Positions 1 to 6,424 are shown, counted from the stretch's first letter. The stretch is DNA of 6,977 nt from Balneolaceae bacterium (GCA_007127395.1 SKZL01000390.1:1-6977); one strand, 5' to 3'. The notes: generated from the sequence alone by a model not told the origin. Program-made: numbers and translations.

Positions 1-831
1 AATTATGAAATCATTTTGAAAGAAATCGGATAGTACTTTTTTTTTCTTCTCTATAAAAGATTCTGCTACGGATTCGTGAACAACAACATAATCAGGAGCC
101 ACACATGTCTGACCGGCATTGATCACCTTCCCCCACCAGATTCTTTTTGCAGCAACGGATAGATTCGCATCATGATGAATAATGGCCGGACTTTTTCCAC
201 CCAATTCAAGTGTAACAGGGGTGAGGTTCTCTGAGGCAGCCTTCATGATAATCTTTCCGACACGGGTACTGCCGGTAAAAAATATTTTATCAAGTTTTTG
301 CTTTAAAAGAAGCTCAGTTTCAGGAACACCTCCCTCTATGACAGTCAGAAAAGATGAATCATAGGTATCATTTAGTAATTTTGAAAGTATAGCTGAAGTG
401 TGCGGAGCGAGTTCAGAAGGTTTTAAAACAACGGTATTTCCAGCCGAAATAGCTCCGATAAGTGGCATTAAGGAGAGATGTAGTGGATAATTCCAGGCAC
501 CAATTACACAGACAGTTCCATAAGGCTGTTTATAGATCTTGTTTTTGGAAGGGAATGTAGTAATAGAAGTGCCCACACGTTCAGGGCTCATCCACTTTTT
601 TAAATTTTTTAAATGAATATCAATCTCACTGAGAACAGTAAAAACCTCAGTAATGAATGCCTCATTAAATGGTTTATTGAAATCCTTTTTGATAGCATCA
701 CATAGTTGAGTCTCATGATTTAAAACAAGCTCTCTCAGTTGAAGCAGATGGGATTTCCGACTTTCATATGAACGATTAATACCTGATTGATATCCACTCC
801 TGAGCTTTTTTACACTCTCTTGTATTTTCAT
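1..831 (-). CDS. Aldehyde dehydrogenase, class 3 (ALDH3)-like, 3' end cut by window edge
   Basis: Oxidises an aldehyde to a carboxylate with NAD(P)+, probably a hydrophobic or fatty aldehyde as is typical of ALDH3 relatives; a cytosolic or membrane-associated enzyme. The first 277 codons are visible and the C-terminal part lies outside the window. Signature residues fall at the same numbers as in mammalian ALDH3: Asn114 in GAWNYP, the Rossmann glycines G187 and G192 in TGSTRVG, the general base Glu209 in LELGGKSP, and the catalytic Cys243 in NAGQTC. There is therefore no net insertion or deletion across the visible core. The start ATG (831-829) overlaps the stop TGA of the upstream dehydrogenase (830-828) as ATGA, so translation is probably coupled and the start is well supported. 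No signal peptide is seen. Any C-terminal membrane anchor, as in some fatty aldehyde dehydrogenases, cannot be judged here. The substrate is inferred, not shown. Confidence 0.95.
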   Translation of the reverse strand, partial: MKIQESVKKLRSGYQSGINRSYESRKSHLLQLRELVLNHETQLCDAIKKDFNKPFNEAFITEVFTVLSEIDIHLKNLKKWMSPERVGTSITTFPSKNKIYKQPYGTVCVIGAWNYPLHLSLMPLIGAISAGNTVVLKPSELAPHTSAILSKLLNDTYDSSFLTVIEGGVPETELLLKQKLDKIFFTGSTRVGKIIMKAASENLTPVTLELGGKSPAIIHHDANLSVAAKRIWWGKVINAGQTCVAPDYVVVHESVAESFIEKKKKVLSDFFQNDFII

Positions 832-1712
832 GAAGATTTTGGTTTTCTACCCTGAAAAGAGTTCATTGAAGTGTAAACACCTAATACAGATCCGGCCAGC
901 CAGTCAAAAAATGATTTTGGCAAAATCGATTTTAAAAATGGCACAAAATGAACGATAAAGGGAGCCTTGATCTCTTTTTTCTTTTTGAATATGCCATAGA
1001 GCATATGATCCACCAGATCATCTGTTTCCAGTATAGGTGTAAAAAGTGGTGCTTTAACACCATCAAACATTCCGGTATTGATATAACTGGGTATCACAGT
1101 GGTTACGGACACTCCGGTTTTTAGTTGATTCATCTCAATTCGTAATGATTCAGACCATCCAAGTACCGCCCATTTACTTGCAGCATAGACACTCATTCTT
1201 GGGTTTCCAATATAACCTGAGGCAGATCCGAGATTTACAATATGTCCGCTGCTCCTTTGGATCATCTCATTCAGAAATGCATGTGCCACCCACATGCTGC
1301 CGGTAGTATTGATCTGAATAGTTCGTTCAATATCATCCTGAGTATGTTGATGAAAGTTTTTGCCAATAACGATTCCGGCACAATTTATAACGATATCCGG
1401 GATCAGATTATGTTCGATGAGATTATCTGCCTCTGCTTGAATACGCTCAGGATCAGATATGTCAATATCCGCAGTATAAATATTTGAAGGCGTATTGAGT
1501 TGCTGTTTTAATTCAGTTAGAATTGCAGGATTACGATCCCATAAAATGAGTGTTGGTTCAGAAAGCTGATAGACCTTTTCCGCAAAACGTTTACCAATCC
1601 CGCTGGCAGCTCCTGTAATGAGAATTATCTTATCCCTATAGAACGATTTTAGACTATTCATATTCAGATCATACGGAAAAAGTGAGTTAAGAGAAATAAT
1701 TTCCTTCATCAT
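828..1712 (-). CDS. Short-chain dehydrogenase/reductase, retinol/long-chain-alcohol (SDR16C-like) type
   Basis: A classical SDR of 294 residues that interconverts an alcohol and an aldehyde or ketone using NAD(H) or NADP(H). The cofactor motif TGAASGIG is at residues 33-40, Asp59 closes the second beta strand (acidic there usually means NAD preference), and NCAG is at 110-113. The catalytic tetrad is complete: Asn135, Ser163, Tyr176 and Lys180 (YAASK). The tail contains INTGMFDG, an LPKSFFDWLAG stretch and a final M-x-x-F-x-GR motif. I recognise these from the retinol dehydrogenase 10/17-beta-HSD11-like branch, which acts on lipophilic alcohols. It is the first gene of a coupled pair with the aldehyde dehydrogenase, implying successive oxidation of one alcohol. 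The start is uncertain: ATG codons occur at residues 1, 2 and 18, none has a Shine-Dalgarno sequence, and the residue-18 start (base 1661) gives a more usual N-terminus. The substrate is unknown. Confidence 0.93.
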   Translation of the reverse strand: MMKEIISLNSLFPYDLNMNSLKSFYRDKIILITGAASGIGKRFAEKVYQLSEPTLILWDRNPAILTELKQQLNTPSNIYTADIDISDPERIQAEADNLIEHNLIPDIVINCAGIVIGKNFHQHTQDDIERTIQINTTGSMWVAHAFLNEMIQRSSGHIVNLGSASGYIGNPRMSVYAASKWAVLGWSESLRIEMNQLKTGVSVTTVIPSYINTGMFDGVKAPLFTPILETDDLVDHMLYGIFKKKKEIKAPFIVHFVPFLKSILPKSFFDWLAGSVLGVYTSMNSFQGRKPKSS

Positions 1713-1727
1713 GAGGGTTGTGAAAGA

Positions 1728-1737
1728 TATAATTTTG
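1728..1737 (+). promoter_or_regulatory. Promoter-like element in the divergent spacer, reading toward the M28 peptidase gene
   Basis: TATAAT (1728-1733) overlaps TAATTTTG (1730-1737), which fits exactly the TAnnTTTG -7 box described for Bacteroidota primary-sigma promoters. The matching upstream box is poor: TTCATC lies 17 nt before TATAAT (3 of 6 matches to TTGACA), and no TTTG is found at the usual 17-23 nt. If used, transcription would begin about 50 nt before the peptidase start codon. The spacer between divergent genes is only 83 bp, so promoters for both directions should lie in or near it. I could not identify a convincing minus-strand promoter. Confidence 0.3.
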
Positions 1738-1760
1738 TACCTGATGATTCGAAAGCCTAA

Positions 1761-1789
1761 TTTTAATTTCTAATCCAAAAAAATTAAAA
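1761..1789. repeat. AT-only inverted repeat (9-bp arms, 11-nt loop) before the M28 gene
   Basis: TTTTAATTT (1761-1769) and AAATTAAAA (1781-1789) are perfect inverted copies separated by 11 nt and end six bases before the ATG at 1796. As RNA the stem would be nine A-U pairs and therefore weak. As DNA it could be a regulator site. In an AT-rich leader it could equally be chance. It is not followed by a T-run, so it is not a terminator for rightward transcription. Confidence 0.35.
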
Positions 1790-1795
1790 AGTATT

Positions 1796-3445
1796 ATGAG
1801 AAAATATTCATTCTTGATTATTCTGATATTAATTGTCGGATGTCAGGCCGGTTCACAAATGGATCAAGCAGAACTTTTGATTACAGAAGAGAGTCTGCTG
1901 AACCATATTGAAATATTGGCATCTGATGAGTTTGAAGGCCGTGCACCTGCAACAAGGGGTGAGGAGCTGACGATTGATTATCTGGTAGGTGAGCTCGAAA
2001 GGATGGGCATTGATCCGGGGATGCCGGATGGAAGCTATATACAGGAGTTTCCACTATTGGGACAGCAGGTTGATGGTGAAACAGCCAGTTTTGTGATTCG
2101 AAGTGGCAATAATGTTACTTCAAATCTGACCTTCAGCAGTGAATTTATGGCCTGGCCAAGTAATGAAGCAGAAACCGTATCAATCAGGGATGCAGAAGTG
2201 GTCTATGTCGGTTACGGAATACAGGCACCCGAATTCGACTGGGATGATTACAAGGATGTGGATGTTTCCGGGAAGGTACTGCTATTTAAAAACAGCGACC
2301 CTTCTCATGATCCTGAAATTTTTGAAGGGGATGCGCGCCTCTATTATGGGAGGTGGAGTTATAAGTATGAAATAGCCGAAGAGATGGGTGCACTGGGTGC
2401 AATTATCATACATACTACTCCGACTGCCGGTTATGGCTGGAATGTGGTCTCAAATAGCTGGGGCCGTGTCCGGTTTGCCTTGAAGAGTAATGGAATGCAG
2501 TCCGAAAATGTGCCTGAATTTAATAGCTGGCTTACAGAAGAGAGCAGCTCACGGTTATTTAATGGTGCAGGACTTGATCTTCATGAGATGCTTGATGCAG
2601 CGGCTTCAAGAGAGTTCAGGCCGGTTACACTGGAAGGTGTGACAATTGACCTGGATCTGAATGCAAGCTACAGTGACAAATCCTCAAAAAATGTGGTTGC
2701 AAAGATAGAGGGTAACGACCGTAGCCTTCGTGATGAGTATGTGATCTTTTCAGCTCATCATGATCATCTGGGTATCACTGAACCTGTTGATGGTGACTCG
2801 ATCAATAACGGTGCTATTGATAATGCATCAGGTGTTAGTGCAGTGCTTGAAATGGCAAATGCTCTCAAAGAGGTGGAAAATGAGTTGAGGCGAAGTGTTA
2901 AATTCCTCTTTGTTGGTGCAGAAGAGATGGGTCTGTTGGGATCGCGTTACTGGTCGCAGAACCCGACTGTTGAACCGGGAAAGGTATCGGCCAATATCAA
3001 TCTTGATAGCATGCAGCCATATGGCGAAACCAGGGATTTGGTTCTGGTCGGTTCAGGCAGAAATACATTGACTGATGTCTTCAAAAAACATTTGCAGGAG
3101 GCAAATCGTGTGGCAATGCCAGATCCACGGCCTGAACAAGGGATATTCTACAGATCAGATCACTTCTCATTTGCGCGGATTGGAATTCCTGCAATCTATC
3201 CCAATCCTGGCCGCGATTATATCGATAAGCCGGATAACTGGGCGGCAGTCGCGGATAGTGTCAATGCCGCCATTTATCATACGGTCTTTGATGAGATTAA
3301 TGAGTATTGGGACATGTCCGGAATGGAGAGTGATGTAAGATTGATATTCAGGATTGCATACGATGTGATCAATCGGGATGAAATGATGGAATGGACATCA
3401 GGTGATGAATTTGAAGCCGCAAGGCTCAGGTCACTGGGAAATTAA
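1796..3445 (+). CDS. M28-family zinc metallopeptidase, predicted lipoprotein with PA-type insert
   Basis: An exported di-zinc aminopeptidase/carboxypeptidase-type enzyme (549 aa) that probably trims peptides in the periplasm or at the outer membrane. The N-terminus is a lipoprotein signal: R2 K3, a hydrophobic run, and the lipobox I-V-G-C with the lipidated cysteine at 16. Residues of about 130-265 resemble a protease-associated (PA) domain, with VYVGYG at 136-141, VSGKVLLF, and GALGAIIIH. The C-terminal half holds a full M28 site: His321-x-Asp323, bridging Asp342 (IDNASG), general base Glu376 with ligand Glu377 (AEEMG), Asp404 (NLDSM) and His456 (SDHFS). All expected ligands are present, so it should be active. 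No Shine-Dalgarno sequence is seen; the leader is A-rich with A at -3. It is first in a tight run with the ChaN-like gene (25-nt gap) and hemB. The exact substrate cannot be told from sequence. Confidence 0.95.
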   Translation: MRKYSFLIILILIVGCQAGSQMDQAELLITEESLLNHIEILASDEFEGRAPATRGEELTIDYLVGELERMGIDPGMPDGSYIQEFPLLGQQVDGETASFVIRSGNNVTSNLTFSSEFMAWPSNEAETVSIRDAEVVYVGYGIQAPEFDWDDYKDVDVSGKVLLFKNSDPSHDPEIFEGDARLYYGRWSYKYEIAEEMGALGAIIIHTTPTAGYGWNVVSNSWGRVRFALKSNGMQSENVPEFNSWLTEESSSRLFNGAGLDLHEMLDAAASREFRPVTLEGVTIDLDLNASYSDKSSKNVVAKIEGNDRSLRDEYVIFSAHHDHLGITEPVDGDSINNGAIDNASGVSAVLEMANALKEVENELRRSVKFLFVGAEEMGLLGSRYWSQNPTVEPGKVSANINLDSMQPYGETRDLVLVGSGRNTLTDVFKKHLQEANRVAMPDPRPEQGIFYRSDHFSFARIGIPAIYPNPGRDYIDKPDNWAAVADSVNAAIYHTVFDEINEYWDMSGMESDVRLIFRIAYDVINRDEMMEWTSGDEFEAARLRSLGN

Positions 3446-3470
3446 CATTCAATAACAGTGAAATGAAACT

Positions 3471-4355
3471 ATGGTACATTTTATGATGATTCGACATCTG
3501 CTTCTGCTTACAGGGTTGTTTTTGGGTTCGGTCTGTTTGGCTCAGGCAGAAAAGGACAAACCAGCATATCTGCTCTATAACAGTGAGGGGGAGGTGATCA
3601 CCTATTCTGAACTGTTGAACCGTGCAACCGATGCAGATATGATCTTTTTTGGAGAGCTTCATAATGATGCCATCGCACACTGGCTGCAATTGGAACTTGT
3701 CAGAGATCTGGCTGCCGATGAGAGCAAGCGAACCCATGTGGGGTTGGAGATGTTTGAGGCAGATCAACAGATATTGATTGATGAATATTTTGACGGGTTA
3801 ATCAGCCAAAGCAGCTTTGAAAGTGAAGCGAGGCTCTGGAATAATTATGCCACGGATTATAAACCGATTCTGGAGTTTGCAAAAGATGCCGGATTGAGTG
3901 TAGTTGCTACAAATATTCCCCGGCGATATGCATCTGCTGTTTTCAGGGGTGGACTGGAAATTCTGGATTCACTTAGCGATGAAGCCAAACAGTGGATCGC
4001 CCCTCTTCCTGTTGAGGTGGATGTTACACTGCCATCTTATGCCAATATTTCAGAGGCAGCGGGCGGTCACGGTGGCGATAACCTTATCTATGCTCAGGCA
4101 ATTAAGGATGCCACCATGGCTCATTTTATTCTGTTGAATATGAAGTTGAATGACCGGATGTTCCACGTGAACGGTTCATATCATTCAAATCAAAGAGAAG
4201 GAATTGTTTGGTATATTGAACAGGCCGTAAAAGGGTATCGGTTTCTAACCATTAATACGATTCTGTCAGAGGATCCTGAAAATGTAGATCCGGATGACCT
4301 GCAGGCAGCCGATATTACATTGGTTGTGCCGTCCCGCATGACACGAACCTATTAA
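3471..4355 (+). CDS. ChaN-family (Tiki/EreA-like superfamily, haem-binding uptake) exported protein
   Basis: A 294-aa predicted periplasmic protein of the ChaN family (DUF399, Cofac_haem_bdg), whose studied Campylobacter member binds haem and is linked to iron uptake. The family belongs to a superfamily with Tiki metalloproteases and erythromycin esterase, marked by two GxxH motifs. Both are here: G61-E-L-H64 (FFGELHNDAIAHWLQLEL) and G235-S-Y-H238 (NGSYHSNQREG). Other family stretches are VGLEMFEADQQ, VVATNIPRRYA and AQAIKDATMAHF. The N-terminus is a signal peptide ending in A-Q-A before Glu27. A cysteine at 22 is not in a proper lipobox, so simple secretion is favoured. The start is ambiguous: ATGs at 3471, 3483 and 3486 all lack a Shine-Dalgarno sequence, and the later ones give a more typical signal peptide. 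It lies 25 nt after the M28 gene and 22 nt before hemB, suggesting one transcript and a possible haem-related role. The function is inferred from family and context. Confidence 0.88.
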   Translation: MVHFMMIRHLLLLTGLFLGSVCLAQAEKDKPAYLLYNSEGEVITYSELLNRATDADMIFFGELHNDAIAHWLQLELVRDLAADESKRTHVGLEMFEADQQILIDEYFDGLISQSSFESEARLWNNYATDYKPILEFAKDAGLSVVATNIPRRYASAVFRGGLEILDSLSDEAKQWIAPLPVEVDVTLPSYANISEAAGGHGGDNLIYAQAIKDATMAHFILLNMKLNDRMFHVNGSYHSNQREGIVWYIEQAVKGYRFLTINTILSEDPENVDPDDLQAADITLVVPSRMTRTY

Positions 4356-4363
4356 TCAACGAA

Positions 4364-4375
4364 TAATCACTGTTA
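4364..4375. repeat. 12-bp direct repeat flanking hemB, copy 1 (TAATCACTGTTA)
   Basis: TAATCACTGTTA occurs here, immediately before the hemB start codon, and again at 5366-5377 just after the hemB stop. The octamer core CACTGTTA, in either orientation, is also found at 3453-3460 (in the spacer before the ChaN-like gene), 3578-3585 and 4695-4702. It is not palindromic beyond its outer TAA/TTA. No role can be assigned. Confidence 0.4.
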
Positions 4376-4377
4376 TC

Positions 4378-5361
4378 ATGAATGCATCAGAATTTCCCTA
4401 TTCCAGAGGCCGGCGTTTGAGATCCTGTGAGAATATCCGAAGAATGGTGTCAGAACATACACTTTCTGTCAATGATTTTATTGCACCGCTCTTTGTAATG
4501 GAGGGAAAAGGGAACCGCGAGGAGATCGCATCGATGCCGGGGTACTACCGATTCACAGCGGATCTTCTTCTGAAAGAGGCTGAGGAGTTGATTAACCTGG
4601 GGATCCCTTCTGTACTGCTCTTTGCCATGGTTCCAGATGATAAGAAGGATAACGAGGGAAAAGAGGCTTTGAATCCGAAGGGATTGATGCAGAGCACTGT
4701 TAGGCTTCTGAAAAATGAGTTTCCGGAGCTGGTGGTGATGACCGATGTGGCTTTTGATCCATACAGCAGTTATGGCCATGATGGAATTGTGGAAAATGGG
4801 CAGATCGTGAATGACGAAAGTGCGGATCTGCTTGCCAAAATGTCGGTAAGTCATGCCGAAGCAGGTGCAGATTTTGTGGCACCATCCGATATGATGGACG
4901 GACGAATTTTGTTGATCCGGGAAGCACTGGAGGAGAATGGCTTTGTGGACAGAGGGATCATGTCTTACAGTGCCAAATATGCTTCGTCCTACTATGGCCC
5001 TTTCCGTGATGCACTTGATTCTGCACCCGGATTCGGGGACAAGAAAACATATCAAATGGACCCGGCTAATGTGACAGAGGCTGTGAAAGAGGCTGTTACT
5101 GATGAACTTGAAGGGGCTGATATTGTGATGGTAAAACCGGGGCTACCCTATCTGGATGTGGTCAGGGCAGTAAAGGAAGCTGTCTCTATACCTGTATCCG
5201 TATATAATGTATCAGGAGAGTATGCCATGATTAAAGCGGCTTCAAAAATGGGATGGCTGAATGAAGAAGAAGCGATGATGGAAGCTTTGATTGCATTTAA
5301 AAGAGCCGGTGCCGACCTGATTGCCACCTATTTTGCCAAAGATGCGGCACGATTATTGTAA
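4378..5361 (+). CDS. hemB: Delta-aminolevulinic acid dehydratase (porphobilinogen synthase), zinc-independent-type active site
   Basis: Condenses two 5-aminolevulinate molecules into porphobilinogen, the second common step of haem, sirohaem and cobalamin synthesis; cytosolic homo-oligomer. The 327-aa length is normal for the family. Both Schiff-base lysines are present: Lys200 in SYSAKYAS and Lys253 in MVKPGLPYLD. The usual zinc-site cysteines are replaced: residues 123-136 read DVAFDPYSSYGHDG, with Ala125, Asp127 and Asp135 in place of the three Cys. This matches the Pseudomonas-type enzymes, which do not need catalytic zinc and are usually Mg-stimulated. The only cysteine in the protein is Cys17. 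The start ATG lies 22 nt after the ChaN-like stop with no Shine-Dalgarno sequence but A at -3, as often in this group. It is probably cotranscribed with the two genes before it. HemL, which makes its substrate, is encoded about 1 kb downstream. Confidence 0.98.
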   Translation: MNASEFPYSRGRRLRSCENIRRMVSEHTLSVNDFIAPLFVMEGKGNREEIASMPGYYRFTADLLLKEAEELINLGIPSVLLFAMVPDDKKDNEGKEALNPKGLMQSTVRLLKNEFPELVVMTDVAFDPYSSYGHDGIVENGQIVNDESADLLAKMSVSHAEAGADFVAPSDMMDGRILLIREALEENGFVDRGIMSYSAKYASSYYGPFRDALDSAPGFGDKKTYQMDPANVTEAVKEAVTDELEGADIVMVKPGLPYLDVVRAVKEAVSIPVSVYNVSGEYAMIKAASKMGWLNEEEAMMEALIAFKRAGADLIATYFAKDAARLL

Positions 5362-5365
5362 ACTG

Positions 5366-5377
5366 TAATCACTGTTA
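5366..5377. repeat. 12-bp direct repeat flanking hemB, copy 2 (TAATCACTGTTA)
   Basis: An exact copy of the sequence at 4364-4375, placed five bases after the hemB stop codon. It is in the same orientation as the first copy, so the two copies bracket the hemB coding region. Confidence 0.4.
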
Positions 5378-5451
5378 AAACATGTTCAGGCCGGCATAGA
5401 AAGTTCACTTATTTCGTGCAAGAACAAACGGCTCTGAATCGTTGTTAATGA

Positions 5452-5479
5452 GTAAAAATTTGAATGAACGTAAAAATTT
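5452..5479 (+). repeat. Direct repeat GTAAAAATTT x2, 18-bp period, upstream of htpX
   Basis: GTAAAAATTT occurs at 5452-5461 and 5470-5479. The copies are 18 bp apart start to start, and the second ends 15 nt before the htpX ATG. The spacing is a multiple of three, and both copies fall in the same frame of the small ORF at 5448-5483. They could equally be A-tract regulatory DNA or AT-rich chance. Confidence 0.4.
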
Positions 5480-5494
5480 TTAAAGAAGATTGAT

Positions 5495-6385
5495 ATGAAA
5501 CGAGTTGTTCTATTTTTGGGTACAAACCTGGCCATTATTGTGGTGGCAAGCATTACACTGAACCTCCTTGGCGTAGGTTCGTTTCTGGACGAAACCGGCA
5601 CGAATCTGAACCTTCAGGCACTCCTTATTTTCTGCTTTATTTTTGGGATGGCAGGGTCCGGTATTTCTCTGTTGCTCTCCAAAAAAATTGCAAAATGGAC
5701 TATGAAGATTCAACTGATCGACAAGCCGAGAAACTCCTCTGAAGAGTGGCTGGTCAGAACAGTAGAGCGACAGGCAAAAGAAGCCGGGATCGGTATGCCG
5801 GAGGTCGGGATATTTGAAGCACAACAGGCAAATGCATTTGCTACCGGAGCCAATAGAAACAAAGCCTTGGTAGCTGTGAGCAGCGGCATGATGAACCGTT
5901 TTGACCGTGATGAGATTGAGGCCGTTCTTGGGCATGAAGTGGGGCATGTTGCAAATGGCGACATGATTACATTGGCCTTGATACAGGGCGTTGTAAATAC
6001 ATTTGTGATGTTCCTGGCAAGAATCATCGGTTTTGTGGTGGATCGTGTTGTGCTGAAAAATGAAAGGGGGCTGGGAATCGGATATTTTCTGACAACTATC
6101 GTTGCAGAGATTGTACTGGCGATTCTGGCGTCCACTATCGTATTTTGGTTCTCGCGCCGCCGTGAATTTGTGGCCGACCGCGACGGAGCAAGGCTCGGCA
6201 GCCGCCAGGGGATGATCCGTGCACTGCAAAGATTGAAGGCAGAGACACAGGTACCAAACCAGTTGCCGGAATCAATGCGGGCATTTGGTATCACAGGTGG
6301 CAAGAGAAGTGGTTTAAAGGCTCTTTTCATGACCCATCCGCCACTGGATGACAGAATTGCTGCTCTCCAAAATATGAGTGACTAA
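5495..6385 (+). CDS. htpX: HtpX, membrane zinc metalloprotease (M48 family)
   Basis: An inner-membrane protease that degrades misfolded membrane proteins; in E. coli it works alongside FtsH under envelope or heat stress. At 296 aa it has the family's usual length and layout. Two N-terminal membrane helices lie at about 4-27 and 41-61. A cytosolic region follows with the family stretch QANAFATGANR. The zinc motif is HEVGH with His147, Glu148 and His151, and two more hydrophobic segments lie at about 158-182 and 197-219. The third zinc ligand is Glu224 in RRREFVADRDGA, and the C-terminus has the conserved THPPLDDRI. All catalytic residues are intact. The ATG is preceded by a weak purine stretch AAAGAAGA (5482-5489). 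It sits 133 nt after hemB and 39 nt before hemL, so cotranscription with hemL is likely. No heat-shock operator (CIRCE) is seen upstream. Confidence 0.97.
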   Translation: MKRVVLFLGTNLAIIVVASITLNLLGVGSFLDETGTNLNLQALLIFCFIFGMAGSGISLLLSKKIAKWTMKIQLIDKPRNSSEEWLVRTVERQAKEAGIGMPEVGIFEAQQANAFATGANRNKALVAVSSGMMNRFDRDEIEAVLGHEVGHVANGDMITLALIQGVVNTFVMFLARIIGFVVDRVVLKNERGLGIGYFLTTIVAEIVLAILASTIVFWFSRRREFVADRDGARLGSRQGMIRALQRLKAETQVPNQLPESMRAFGITGGKRSGLKALFMTHPPLDDRIAALQNMSD

Positions 6386-6408
6386 TTTTAGATCACAAAA
6401 AGCTGCAA

Positions 6409-6414
6409 AGAGGA
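6409..6414 (+). promoter_or_regulatory. Ribosome binding site for hemL (AGAGGA)
   Basis: AGAGGA ends 10 nt before the ATG at 6425. It is the clearest Shine-Dalgarno-like sequence in the window and supports the 6425 start over the in-frame ATG at 6446. An out-of-frame ATG at 6415 abuts this site too closely to be served by it. Confidence 0.5.
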
Positions 6415-6424
6415 ATGAAAATTT

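Larger units (their letters stand above)
5362..5494 (+). other. 133-nt spacer between hemB and htpX
   Basis: This is the longest untranslated gap in the window. It carries the second TAATCACTGTTA copy, an AACATGTT palindrome (5379-5386), an 11-codon ORF (5448-5483) and a 10-bp direct repeat of period 18 close to htpX. I see no stem-loop plus T-run that would end hemB transcription. I also see no full TTTG-TAnnTTTG or TTGACA-TATAAT promoter, although AAAATTTG (5455-5462) is one mismatch from the -7 box. Whether htpX has its own promoter is therefore open. The gap length makes that plausible. Confidence 0.5.

Noticed and set aside
182..364. Plus-strand 60-codon frame in the left arm
   Set aside because: It is antisense to the ALDH NAD-binding and catalytic region, whose motifs are all in the opposite strand's frame.
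3534..3540. Possible lipobox at Cys22 of the ChaN-like protein
   Set aside because: The residues before it are G-S-V, and the -1 position should be Gly, Ala or Ser. The A-Q-A signal peptidase I site right after it fits better.
3426..3767. Minus-strand frame spanning the M28/ChaN junction
   Set aside because: It is antisense to the ChaN-like signal peptide and the first GxxH region, with low-complexity Gln/Lys/His composition and no homologous feature.
4450..5055. Minus-strand open frame (201 codons) opposite hemB
   Set aside because: It lies inside hemB on the other strand, has no family motif and has no ribosome binding site. hemB explains the coding signal.
5362..5450. Intrinsic terminator after hemB
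   Set aside because: No G/C-rich stem with a following T-run was found. AACATGTT is an 8-bp palindrome with no loop or U-tract.
5510..6229. Long minus-strand open frame (239 codons) opposite htpX
   Set aside because: It is fully antisense to a well-supported htpX gene with intact catalytic motifs, and its translation is rich in His, Cys and Gln with no recognisable domain, as expected of a shadow frame.
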